The notes beneath the pieces were generated by a model. It had not been told where the DNA came from, did no database searches, and saw only the letters and a program-made list of their open reading frames with translations. A program made the translations under genes and the position numbers. A stretch of DNA of 64,000 nucleotides from Calidifontibacillus erzurumensis. Lineage in GTDB: Bacteria; Bacillota; Bacilli; Bacillales; Bacillaceae_J. Location: the NCBI RefSeq assembly GCF_013303125.1, contig NZ_JABTTE010000017.1, positions 1 through 64,000 on the forward strand, in the 5' to 3' direction. This document shows, one piece after another, positions 35,989-44,503 of this stretch (positions within the stretch are counted from its first letter, which is position 1; every line of letters begins with the position of its first letter).

Positions 35989-36243
35989 TTTCATCATCCC
36001 TTTATGATCAATGTGCATCTTGAAGAAAAAATGAATATATACTTATGGCCAATTTACCTTGTTGTTTCGCTTAGTAATTTTTTGACTAATTTAGTGGCTT
36101 GATTTTTGTCTAGTTGATTATCATTTTTGGAACTCTTAATCGTTGTTTCAGTATGATGTCCACTTTCAAGTTTCTTTGTTGTTTAGTGCAAGATTTTACT
36201 CATGCCCTGTTGTTGGTCACAGTAATATTGATCGACTCATTTA
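35989..36243 (-). other. Gap between nosL and nosY with no intact gene
   Basis: This is unusually long for the middle of an operon. On the minus strand one frame reads TTKKLESGHHTETTIKSS, followed after nine residues by QATKLVKKLLSETT and a stop, with another stop just upstream. It may be the tail of a decayed gene. I cannot name it. Confidence 0.35.
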
Positions 36244-36756
36244 TTATTCCTTTGAATGTCCGTCTTGTTGTTCTGTATGTTCCATGTCGCCATGTCCGGC
36301 TGCCTTTAGGGCTTCAACATCTACTTTTAGCAGCTTTTCAGGAGTATAAAGTTCACCACCATGTTCAGCTTTGAAATTGTAAGCTTCTTCTTGTGACTTA
36401 AATGCTGCAAAGTTATATCCCATCGGAGAGCTGACAGTATCATTTTGTACAAAATAAGCTTCATATAAATTGACCCATTCATCTGTGTGATAGTCATGAA
36501 CAAAAATATTAGCTGCTTCTTCTAAATGGTCCCGTAAAAATATGATCATACAGCCAATGTCATCAAACTTTTTCGGTGTTCCGTCTTTTAAAATTACTTC
36601 ACTTGATGCTTTCAAATTTTGAATCCCCATATGGCATTCATCGCAGCTGTCAACGTTCGTGTCAATTGACACTGGCTCAAAAGCACTTTTGCCGCTGCAA
36701 CCTGCTAAAATACCGAGTAATAACAAAATGATGACTGAAAAATTACGCACTTTCAT
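36244..36756 (-). CDS. nosL: Copper lipoprotein NosL
   Basis: 170 residues with a lipoprotein signal ending in LLGILAGC. The NosL motifs are visible: CDECHMGI (about 38-45), KKFDDIGCMIIFL, DWVNL-like WVNLYEAYFV, and SPMGYNFAAF. NosL is an outer-surface Cu(I)-binding protein that delivers copper to nitrous oxide reductase. The C-terminus is His-rich (AAGHGDMEHTEQQDGHSKE). The start overlaps the end of nosD by 14 bases. Confidence 0.9.
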   Translation of the reverse strand: MKVRNFSVIILLLLGILAGCSGKSAFEPVSIDTNVDSCDECHMGIQNLKASSEVILKDGTPKKFDDIGCMIIFLRDHLEEAANIFVHDYHTDEWVNLYEAYFVQNDTVSSPMGYNFAAFKSQEEAYNFKAEHGGELYTPEKLLKVDVEALKAAGHGDMEHTEQQDGHSKE

Positions 36757-38146
36757 GTTTCGTCCTCCTTAATTTCCATAATGTAAAAAAGCTAATTGAT
36801 AAAAATCCTGCAAATAAGCAGCCATCAACGAAGTCCATTTCTTCATGCATATTGCCATTTCCTTCTAATATTTGAGAACGTTCTATGACAATTGGTTCTT
36901 GGAGCGGATATTCATCAATAATAAATTGTTTAGAAGGAATGGCTGTAAATTGTTCAATGGCATTCCATAATCGGACGGCAGGACTGCCTGAGAAAATTTG
37001 CAAATATGGTTCATCTGCTGTTAAATGGTAAAAAACATCACCGCTTTTATAGGCATAAGCAACCGTTTCAATAAGAAAGCGGTCTTCAGGCTCGGAAGTT
37101 CCATTTAAGGAATCGTTCCCTAATCCTAAATCAATGTGTGTTTGATCATCCCAATAGTTTCCATATCCATCACGGTTAAACGAATTTACATTGTCTTGAT
37201 CTGTAATGACTTGCTGAATATTATTAAAAAAGTTATTTAAGTAAATTTGATTGTTTTCAGATGTTTTGCCAAGTTCAATACCTTTGTCATTTTCAATAAA
37301 TTCATTAAAAGAAATTTCATTTCTTTTTCCATTTTCAAAATAAATGCCTTTGTTATTTTTCTTAAAAATATTAGCAGAAATAGTAGAATCGAAAGTATCG
37401 AACAAAAAGAGTCCTGCTCCTTCGAGCGTTTTGTTTTCATAGAGAAGGTTCTCTTTAATTGTTAGCCGCAAACTTTGCATAATCATTAACCCATTGCGAT
37501 TGTTTATTAATTGATTTTGAGTAATGCCAACATCTTCCGAATCCATCAAATGGATGCCGTATCTTGTTTTAATAATTTGATTTCCAGTTAATAGACAGAG
37601 GTTAGAATATGAAAGATAAATACCATCGTTTGATTGATAAATATAATTATTGCTAACGATTGTTTGTGGCGCTTCAATTAAATAAACGCCGTGGCCTTTA
37701 TGAAATTTTTCATCTTGAAAACTTGTAATAACATTTCCTTCGATTTGATGACCATAGCTATTTTTTAAGACGATTCCATGAAAGACGTTATAGAGCTTAT
37801 TATTCTTTATAACACTGCGATTTCCGTTTACATGAATCCCAGCATTTTGAGAGCCGCTTCCTTCGATTTGCAAATTTTCAATTGTAACATCATCGGCATT
37901 AATTGTGATGACATTTCCTTGATTTGGCCCTACAAGTGTTGCCCCAGTTTCGCCTTTAATGGTTATAGACTTATCTATGGTAAGAGTTCCTTTATAAATT
38001 CCTTCTTTCATTACGATAACATCATGGTCAGATAAATTTTCGAGAGCCATTTGCAGTTCTTTTTCATTAGAAACTGTCATTTCTTCAGCATGGCCGATGC
38101 CGTTCAAAAAGAACAAGCTTATGAGAAATAAAAAGAATGTTTTCAT
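36743..38146 (-). CDS. nosD: NosD, beta-helix accessory protein of nitrous oxide reductase
   Basis: 467 residues from the ATG at 38146, after AAAAGGAG; the longer frame has no ribosome site. An N-terminal signal peptide ends near HAEE. Residues 30-330 are a right-handed parallel beta helix of repeats (NVITINADDVTIENLQIEGSG, NGIYLSYSNLCLLTGN, YGIHLMDSEDVGITQNQL), typical of NosD/CASH domains. A C-terminal helix (CLFAGFLSISFFTLWKL) anchors it outside the membrane. NosD works with NosFY in building the CuZ site. It is the first gene of the operon, behind an Fnr-like site. Confidence 0.92.
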   Translation of the reverse strand: MKTFFLFLISLFFLNGIGHAEEMTVSNEKELQMALENLSDHDVIVMKEGIYKGTLTIDKSITIKGETGATLVGPNQGNVITINADDVTIENLQIEGSGSQNAGIHVNGNRSVIKNNKLYNVFHGIVLKNSYGHQIEGNVITSFQDEKFHKGHGVYLIEAPQTIVSNNYIYQSNDGIYLSYSNLCLLTGNQIIKTRYGIHLMDSEDVGITQNQLINNRNGLMIMQSLRLTIKENLLYENKTLEGAGLFLFDTFDSTISANIFKKNNKGIYFENGKRNEISFNEFIENDKGIELGKTSENNQIYLNNFFNNIQQVITDQDNVNSFNRDGYGNYWDDQTHIDLGLGNDSLNGTSEPEDRFLIETVAYAYKSGDVFYHLTADEPYLQIFSGSPAVRLWNAIEQFTAIPSKQFIIDEYPLQEPIVIERSQILEGNGNMHEEMDFVDGCLFAGFLSISFFTLWKLRRTKHESA

Positions 38147-38232
38147 TTCATAGAAAACTCCTTTTCGCAAATTATGCACTTTATGCACTATTTCTATATA
38201 TCAAACTATATCAAGGTAACTAATCGAAACAG

Positions 38233-38248
38233 TGTGATTAATATCACG
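38233..38248 (-). promoter_or_regulatory. Fnr/Crp-type operator TGTGA-N6-TCACG
   Basis: TGTGATTAATATCACG matches the B. subtilis Fnr consensus TGTGA-N6-TCACA at nine of ten positions. It lies 87 bases before the nosD start, where an activator for anaerobic expression would bind. Confidence 0.75.
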
Positions 38249-38469
38249 AAAAATGCCTGGAAATTTGGAAAGTTTGTGGATGTTTTATATGGAAAATAAG
38301 AAATTTTTATGTTGAAAATGTGAAACGGTGGAAGGGATGTTGTATGAATCGGATAACTAAAGTTTCCATGGAAAAAAGAAATTTGTAATTGAATTGCGAA
38401 TTTTCGCGAAAATTGACAGGAATATTTGTCTTAATGAGGAATTAATAGAGTATACGTTCATAGATTGTC

Positions 38470-38550
38470 GAAAGAAGTTTCCCACTTCAAAGATTAGAAG
38501 TCTAGGTGAGAGCGAAATGGGAGATGGAAGTCGCCAATTTAAGCTAAAAG
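38470..38550 (+). repeat. Structured segment upstream of the lon-like gene
   Basis: TTTCCCACTTC is complementary in part to GAAATGGGAGA, and the run continues GATGGAAGTCGCC. A similar hairpin with GGTGGGAGATGG and TCGCC lies after the same gene at 41163-41218. They may be decayed ends of a mobile element, or simply two related hairpins. Similarity was judged by eye. Confidence 0.35.
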
Positions 38551-38683
38551 ATTTGGAAGAAAAGGCTCGGTAATTTTTAGGGTCAGCTTAATGAAAAGCG
38601 AATACCTCTCAAATCTAAGGTTGATCTAGCTGTCGTTTACAACAAGATCCAAATGCTGGACAACGTAAAGAAAGGAGAATTGT

Positions 38684-41131
38684 ATGAACCGAGAAGATTA
38701 TGAGGCTGTGTTAGCGCTTCACAGAGTTCCAGTATCAAAGTTGCAATCGAAATTTGATCCAAATAAATTTCAATTTGAAACAACGGCAGATCTTGAAAAA
38801 ATGCCAAATGAAATGATTGGTCAAAAACGTGCTGAAAAAGCGATGGAGTTTGGCTTGGCTGTTGAACAATCTGGTTATAATGTTTTTGTAGTCGGTCCTG
38901 CTGGTACAGGACGTATGACATATACGCAAGATAGTGTAACAAAAATGGCGAAACAAAGGCCAATTCCTGATGATTGGTGTTATGTTTACAATTTTGAAAA
39001 CCCCGATAAACCGGTTGTTATTCCTTTCCCGGCTGGTCAAGGGCAAAAGTTTCAACGGGAAATCGAAATATTACTAATTGATATAGAGCGTCAAATTCGG
39101 TCGGCTCTTACGAGTGAAGTGTTTGAAAAAGAGAAGCGGAAAATTCTTGATGGTTTCCGTGAAAAAATTGAGGCACTTTGGGAAGAAACTGAAGCATTTG
39201 CCTTGGAAAATCAAATTAAAATTGAACGAACACCAACGGGCATTGAGACGTTTCCGCTATTGTTTGGCAGACCAATGGATATAAAAGAGTTTGAACGTCT
39301 ATCAGATTCAAACAAAAAGATCATTAAAGAAAGAGAAAATATTGTAGAAAATAAGATTGATGAAACATTCTATCAAATTTTTAAAATTGAAGAGCAGTTA
39401 AGGAAAAGCGTAAACAAATTCATTATGGAAACGGTTGCCCACTCAATTGAAGGACTTTTCCAACCGCTTCGGGAAACTTACAAAGATCATCCAAAAGTGC
39501 TCGATTATTTGGAAGCTTATTTTCATGATGTTGTAACCCATTACTCAGTTTTTATGGGAAATAACCAAAACGAACAGCAAAATATTTTAAATACGCTGCT
39601 AGGTTCAAAAGAACAATATTTGCATCGCTATACCGTGAATTTATTTGTCAATAACAGGCATTTAACAGGGGCGCCGGTTATTTATGAACCGAATCCTAAT
39701 TACCATAATTTATTTGGAAAAGTGGAATACCATGGTTCGTTAGGAAGCTGGGTTACTGATTTTACTTTAATTAAACCCGGGGCGCTTCATTTGGCGAATG
39801 GAGGGTATTTAATTCTTCAAGCGACAGAGTTATTGCAGCATCCGAATACATGGGCTAGGCTTAAAAGGGCGCTGCAAACCGGGTGTATTCAAGTTGAGAG
39901 CGCTTTTGAAGAACATGGGGTATTGCCGACAACCGGTATAAAACCGCAGCCAATTCCTCTAAACTTGAAAGTCATTTTAATTGGCCCTTATTATCTATAT
40001 GATTTGCTTTCAATTTACGATGAGGAATTCCATAAGCTTTTCAAAGTAAAGGTAGAATTTGTAACTGTAATGGACAAAGACGAAGAAAATAGTCAGAAAA
40101 TGGTCCGGTTTGTGAAAAACTTTGTAGAACAGGAAGGGTTGCTGCCATTTCACCGGAGGGCCATTGCCAGGGTAATTGATTACAGTTCCCGCTTAGTAGC
40201 AGAGCAAACGAAATTATCAACAGATTTTCATGAAATTACGAAAGTGCTCGTTGAAGCAAGCTATTGGGCGCAAAAAGATGGAGAATCAATCGTTGATGAT
40301 AATCATGTTGAAAAAGCGCTCGTGGAAAAAGCTCTTCGTTCCAATCATGTATCTGAGCAATATCGGGAAATGATTCAAAACGGAACAATAATGGTAGAAA
40401 CGGATGGATACCGGATTGGTCAGATCAATGGATTAGCAGTACTCGGAACGAGGGATTCCGTTTTTGGCATTCCAACAAAAATTACTGCACAAACGTATGT
40501 GGGTAAGAGCGGGATTATAAATATTGAAAGGGAAACAGCGCTAAGCGGACAAATTCATAATAAAGGAATGATGATTTTAACAGGTTTCTTATCTGGTGAA
40601 TTTGCGAAAAATCGCCCGATTCCTTTATCAGCTAGTATAACGTTTGAACAAACGTATTCGCTGGTTGATGGCGACAGCGCTTCAAGCACAGAGCTATATG
40701 TATTATTATCGTCGTTAGCTGAAGTGCCGATTTATCAAGGCATTGCGGTTACAGGTTCAGTAAATCAATGGGGAGAAATCCAGCCGATTGGCGGGGTTAA
40801 TGAGAAAATCGAAGGATTTTTCCATATTTGTAAAGAAAGAGGATTCACCGGCAAGCAAGGTGTCATTATACCGAAACAAAATGTCAAAAACTTAATGTTG
40901 GCAGATGAAGTAGTTCAAGCTTGTTCCGAAGGTCTCTTTCATATTTGGGCAGTCAGCCATATTGCAGAAGGTATTGAAATTTTAACAGGGGTTAGAGCAG
41001 GGAATATCCGAGATGAAAAAGGCCAATATCCGCCAGGCACAATTTTTGCTAAAGTTGAAGAACGGTTTGTGAAAATGTATGAAATGTTCAATAAACCATC
41101 CGAAAATGTAAAAAATACTGAATCCAATTAA
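38684..41131 (+). CDS. Lon-like ATP-dependent protease (AAA_32 family)
   Basis: 815 residues. An N-terminal region (MNREDYEAVLALHRVPVSKL) precedes a divided AAA+ module with a Walker A-like GPAGTGRMT (Arg in place of Lys), a long helical insertion (about 130-300), and GALHLANGGYLILQATELLQ. The C-terminal Lon protease domain has the catalytic Ser665 in DGDSAS and Lys708 in VNEKIEGF, the Ser-Lys dyad of LonB-type enzymes. Such proteins are cytoplasmic, and their substrates are poorly known. The ATG follows AAAGGAG. It is monocistronic. Confidence 0.88.
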   Translation: MNREDYEAVLALHRVPVSKLQSKFDPNKFQFETTADLEKMPNEMIGQKRAEKAMEFGLAVEQSGYNVFVVGPAGTGRMTYTQDSVTKMAKQRPIPDDWCYVYNFENPDKPVVIPFPAGQGQKFQREIEILLIDIERQIRSALTSEVFEKEKRKILDGFREKIEALWEETEAFALENQIKIERTPTGIETFPLLFGRPMDIKEFERLSDSNKKIIKERENIVENKIDETFYQIFKIEEQLRKSVNKFIMETVAHSIEGLFQPLRETYKDHPKVLDYLEAYFHDVVTHYSVFMGNNQNEQQNILNTLLGSKEQYLHRYTVNLFVNNRHLTGAPVIYEPNPNYHNLFGKVEYHGSLGSWVTDFTLIKPGALHLANGGYLILQATELLQHPNTWARLKRALQTGCIQVESAFEEHGVLPTTGIKPQPIPLNLKVILIGPYYLYDLLSIYDEEFHKLFKVKVEFVTVMDKDEENSQKMVRFVKNFVEQEGLLPFHRRAIARVIDYSSRLVAEQTKLSTDFHEITKVLVEASYWAQKDGESIVDDNHVEKALVEKALRSNHVSEQYREMIQNGTIMVETDGYRIGQINGLAVLGTRDSVFGIPTKITAQTYVGKSGIINIERETALSGQIHNKGMMILTGFLSGEFAKNRPIPLSASITFEQTYSLVDGDSASSTELYVLLSSLAEVPIYQGIAVTGSVNQWGEIQPIGGVNEKIEGFFHICKERGFTGKQGVIIPKQNVKNLMLADEVVQACSEGLFHIWAVSHIAEGIEILTGVRAGNIRDEKGQYPPGTIFAKVEERFVKMYEMFNKPSENVKNTESN

Positions 41132-41162
41132 AGCTAAAAGGTATTTTCATAGTTTGTGATCA

Positions 41163-41225
41163 ATCTCCTACCTTAAATGTTTTGAAGGTGAATCTTGCGA
41201 GAAGGTGGGAGATGGTCGCCTTTGG
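41163..41225 (+). repeat. Hairpin segment after the lon-like gene
   Basis: ATCTCCTACCTT pairs with AAGGTGGGAGAT across a 29-base loop and is followed by GGTCGCC. It resembles the segment at 38470-38550 upstream of the gene. Confidence 0.4.
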
Positions 41226-41437
41226 ACAAGAGATAACTTTTTTCCATCTCGATTGCCCGATTTTCAATGATTTATTGTTATTAACTTATATAAAGAAAAT
41301 ACAGAAAAAATTTAACTTGCGAAATGCAAGTTTTTATTTTTGAGATAACAGGTTATTCATGGGGATGCTTCCTAAAGTTTCTTATATAAGCTTGAAGAAC
41401 TTTTTCAACTTGACACATTGGGAAGGTTGCTGAAATA

Positions 41438-41476
41438 AAAAACAAGGGAGACCTATAATTTTGCTCCCTTGTTTTG
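41438..41476 (-). terminator. Terminator of yedE-yedF
   Basis: ACAAGGGAG pairs with CTCCCTTGT; on the minus strand it is followed by six T. It also works in the other direction. Confidence 0.85.
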
Positions 41477-41519
41477 TTTAAGGTTTTACGAAAAGTTTTG
41501 CCGATCTATTTTTTGAGAG

Positions 41520-41762
41520 CTATTTTACCCGGATTAGAAAGTATAAATCCGGTCCCACTTTTTCTGGTTCTTTGACTAATTCATATCCATGTTTGACAAC
41601 TTCTTCTGGGACACTTCTGAAAGATTGCGGACAGTCGGCAATGACTTGCAGTGTCTCGCCTGATTTCATCGTTTCTAGCGCATCCAGCGCATACATGACT
41701 GGATATGGTCATGGTTCGCCGCGAATATCTAGAATATAATCAATACGTTCTTCTTCCTTCAT
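41520..41762 (-). CDS. yedF: YedF, TusA-like protein with in-frame UGA at the CPxP Cys (candidate selenoprotein)
   Basis: 80 codons. The frame starts at the ATG complementary to 41760-41762 and ends at UAG (41520-41522), with one in-frame stop, UGA, as codon 18 (41709-41711). Around it the protein reads LDIRGEP-[UGA]-PYPVMYALDALETM, then LQVIADCPQSFRSVPEE and GPDLYFLIRVK. This matches YedF (VGEPCPYPA, SDCPQS, YLIQK in E. coli) along its whole length, so the UGA sits at the catalytic Cys of the CPxP motif. It follows yedE by 26 bases. Either it is read as selenocysteine or it is a nonsense mutant. The intact rest, the exact position and the selenium-linked neighbour favour selenocysteine. Confidence 0.7.
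41678..41711 (-). promoter_or_regulatory. Candidate bacterial SECIS element in yedF
   Basis: Downstream of the UGA on the minus strand, GCGC-UGGAU-GCGC forms a small hairpin whose apical loop starts 22 nt after the UGA and has G at its second position. This is within the known geometry of bacterial SECIS elements. A competing fold pairs AUCCAG with CUGGAU. The stem is only 4 bp, so the call is tentative. Confidence 0.4.
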
Positions 41763-41788
41763 TTCTTTCACCTACTAAAGTTTTAATG

Positions 41789-43036
41789 TTAAACTGTTTG
41801 TTGTTTTGTTGCTAGTGATTTCTTTGCTTCCACTTTTAATCCTTTGCCATAACGGTAATGATTTTCCCACCAGTATGAAAATAAAAACCAAATCGCTAAT
41901 AAAAGGAGTGTGCCAAATAGTGCTTGGTACGGCCCCCACGCTTCGATTAAATTAATGGCAGGCCAGCCTTCTGTTAAAGCGTTGTATAAACCGAGATGAT
42001 CCCATGCATAGGCAAGTATCGTTGCTCCAAGGATATTTCCTACCCCTACAATCCAAAAGTGCACTTGTCCTTCCATCGCCCGGTACATCCAACCTGTTTC
42101 GCACCCACCTGCAAGGACAATGCCAAGACCAAAAAGCAGTCCGCCAATGGCTGTACTTGGTGCGGATACTTTAATGAGCGCTTGCATACCAGATTGAATG
42201 AAATAGAAAGTGAGAATGACACTAATGGCAACACCGACTGCTAAAGCTTTTGTCATGACCGCACGGCCGCTCACCCATAAATCACGGAAAGCGGAAGTAA
42301 AACATATTTGTCCTCTTTCAATTAAAATTCCAAACCCAAGACCAAATAAAGCGGCAGCTGCCAATAAAGCTTTTCCATTTACGATATAAACTGCCAGAAT
42401 AACAGCAAAAAGAACTGCTACTATTATTCCTAAATAAACTTGCAGATTGCTTGTTTTATTAACTTTTTGCACTACAGTTTTATTTGATGCAATTGCCATT
42501 TTCTTTTGGAAATTTGGTTTTCCGCGCCACCATGATGTGTTAATAATTTTAACGCCGATATAAGTTCCAATGCCGGTCGTAACCATGAAAATCCAAGAGT
42601 GAAATGAAAATTGCGGGATTCCGGTAAAAAATGCAGCTAAGTTGCAGCCTAATGCCATTCTTGCTCCAAATCCGGCAATGATACCACCGATAAACCCTTG
42701 AACGAGTCGCCGCTTTTGTTGAGGAATGCGGATTTTGAAGTTTTTCCCTAGCAAAACGGTAATCAGGGCACCGGCAAACATACCGATAATGATCCATCCA
42801 TCTGTACGGGTAAATGTTGTTCCGTCCATTTTTACTAGATTAAAATAAGCCCAGTTTGAAATGTCGACGCCAAAAAATTGCAAAATATGGCCGCCGAAAC
42901 GGGTGAACTCACCGGTAACTGCCCAAACTGTTCCTGTTACAGCAAAATAAAAAGCACTCAATATACCAGCGAGGCCTACGGCAATATATGGGTTCCAATA
43001 TTCGCCTAAAAGTTTGTTGTAAAATGCTTTGAACAT
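41789..43036 (-). CDS. yedE: Selenium-metabolism membrane protein YedE/FdhT
   Basis: 415 residues with about ten helices. It follows E. coli YedE closely: GTVWAVTGEFTRFGGHILQFFGV, GGIIAGFGARMALGCNLAAF, FTGIPQFSFHSW, IERGQICFTSAFRDLW, and VLAGGCETGWMYRAMEGQVH. YedE belongs to the YeeE/YedE thiosulfate-transporter superfamily, and its own branch occurs in selenium-using bacteria next to yedF. Conserved Cys in GCN, GQICF and GGCE would pass a sulfur or selenium species through the membrane. It is the first gene of a two-gene operon with yedF. Confidence 0.92.
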   Translation of the reverse strand: MFKAFYNKLLGEYWNPYIAVGLAGILSAFYFAVTGTVWAVTGEFTRFGGHILQFFGVDISNWAYFNLVKMDGTTFTRTDGWIIIGMFAGALITVLLGKNFKIRIPQQKRRLVQGFIGGIIAGFGARMALGCNLAAFFTGIPQFSFHSWIFMVTTGIGTYIGVKIINTSWWRGKPNFQKKMAIASNKTVVQKVNKTSNLQVYLGIIVAVLFAVILAVYIVNGKALLAAAALFGLGFGILIERGQICFTSAFRDLWVSGRAVMTKALAVGVAISVILTFYFIQSGMQALIKVSAPSTAIGGLLFGLGIVLAGGCETGWMYRAMEGQVHFWIVGVGNILGATILAYAWDHLGLYNALTEGWPAINLIEAWGPYQALFGTLLLLAIWFLFSYWWENHYRYGKGLKVEAKKSLATKQQTV

Positions 43037-43218
43037 CCCAATTCGCCCCTTTCTTCATTCGTATTTTCAATTATGTAATGATATCTATTTTATTATAAAG
43101 AATTCTTATAATGATAATAATTATTTTTTATTTGTCGAGAAAAAACGTACTGTTTTTTTGTTCATAGAAGACTGAAGTATTATAATAGATAAATAGTTGA
43201 ATCTAGGGGTAGAGAGAC

Positions 43219-44478
43219 TTGGTTAAAGAAAATAGCAAATATAGATGGGTTGTATTTTCAACTGTATTGATGGCATATTTTTTAATCGTAAGCCAACGAA
43301 CAGCTCCTGGCTTAATTTCTGTTCAGTTAATGAATGAGTTTCAAATATCTGCTAGTTTGATAGGAATCCTTACGAGTGCTCAGTTTTTTGCTTATGCAGG
43401 ATTGCAAATTCCAATTGGGATTCTTTCAGACCGTTTTGGACCAAATATATTTTTAATAACAGGTACGATCTTGAGCGGAATCGGTACAATTTTATATAGT
43501 ATTGCACCAAATGAATATATTCTTCTATTGGCAAGAACGATGGTTGGCGTTGGCGATGCCACCATTTGGATTAATGTCGTTCTTATTTTAAGCCAATGGT
43601 TTAAGCCGAATGAATTTGTTAGATTGCTTGGATTTGCGGGAATGAGCGGGAACCTCGGTTTTTTGCTGGCAACAGTTCCTTTTTCTGCGTGGATTGCTTT
43701 AATGGGGTGGAGGATGCCGTTTTTAACGACAGGAATTATTCTTTTTCTAATTGGTATATTGCTTTATATTGTTTTAGTAAAAATTCCGAAGAAAACGATG
43801 AAAGATGTGGTCCGGCAAACATCGATGAGAATAGAAAATCGGGAAAAAACGTTGAATATTCTATTAAGGGTTTTTTCAAATCGCCAAGCATGGGCAACTT
43901 TCTTTTGTCACTTCGGGATTGTCGGAACGTATGTTGGTTTTATAGGATCATGGGCGGTTCCATATGGAATGCATGTGTATAGTTTGACGCGATCGGAAGC
44001 GAGCCAACTTATTTTAATAGGTATTATTGGGGCGATTATTGGTGCTCCGATTACAAGCTGGCTGGCCAGCCGGGTGCATTCCATTAAACGTCCATATGCA
44101 ATTGTTCATTTGATCGTATTTTGTTGTTGGCTTGCATTTTTATTTTTTAGTGGGAAGCCGCCTTTTTTTATGCTCATTCTTTTATACTTTTTCATCGGTT
44201 GTGGTATTGGAGCCAGCGCCTTAACATTTGCGATCGTCCGGGGGTCTTTTGCAATGAAAGAAGTAGGTGTTGTTTCTGGTTTTGCCAATACAGGAGGCTT
44301 TTTAAGTGCTGTTTTATTGCCGGCTATTTTCGGAAAAGTTTTGGATCATTTCCAATCGATGGATACCGCTGTTGGTTATCAATACGGCTTTTGGATACCG
44401 GTGGCATTTTCTCTAGCCGGATTAATCGGTGTGTTTCTAATAAAGGAAAAAGAACAGGAAATAGAAAAAGGCGCCTAA
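43219..44478 (+). CDS. Major facilitator superfamily transporter
   Basis: 419 residues, TTG start after AGGGG. Twelve helices, with the loop 2-3 motif GILSDRFGPNIF (about 73-84) and a related loop 8-9 motif near TSWLASRVHSIKRP. The opening RWVVFSTVLMAYFLIVSQRTAPGLIS resembles anion or sugar-phosphate type MFS carriers. No substrate can be assigned. It diverges from yedE, with which it may share a control region. Its stop is three bases from that of the TauE gene. Confidence 0.85.
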   Translation: MVKENSKYRWVVFSTVLMAYFLIVSQRTAPGLISVQLMNEFQISASLIGILTSAQFFAYAGLQIPIGILSDRFGPNIFLITGTILSGIGTILYSIAPNEYILLLARTMVGVGDATIWINVVLILSQWFKPNEFVRLLGFAGMSGNLGFLLATVPFSAWIALMGWRMPFLTTGIILFLIGILLYIVLVKIPKKTMKDVVRQTSMRIENREKTLNILLRVFSNRQAWATFFCHFGIVGTYVGFIGSWAVPYGMHVYSLTRSEASQLILIGIIGAIIGAPITSWLASRVHSIKRPYAIVHLIVFCCWLAFLFFSGKPPFFMLILLYFFIGCGIGASALTFAIVRGSFAMKEVGVVSGFANTGGFLSAVLLPAIFGKVLDHFQSMDTAVGYQYGFWIPVAFSLAGLIGVFLIKEKEQEIEKGA

Positions 44479-44503
44479 ATATCAATATGAATTTAGGCGC
44501 CTT
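44468..44503. terminator. Shared hairpin overlapping two convergent gene ends
   Basis: AAGGCGCCTAAAT pairs perfectly with ATTTAGGCGCCTT. The arms contain the last codons of both the MFS gene and the TauE/SafE gene, so one hairpin serves both ends. Confidence 0.7.

Noticed and set aside
36244-36374. Plus-strand frames opposite nosL
   Set aside because: The minus strand encodes a clear NosL lipoprotein.
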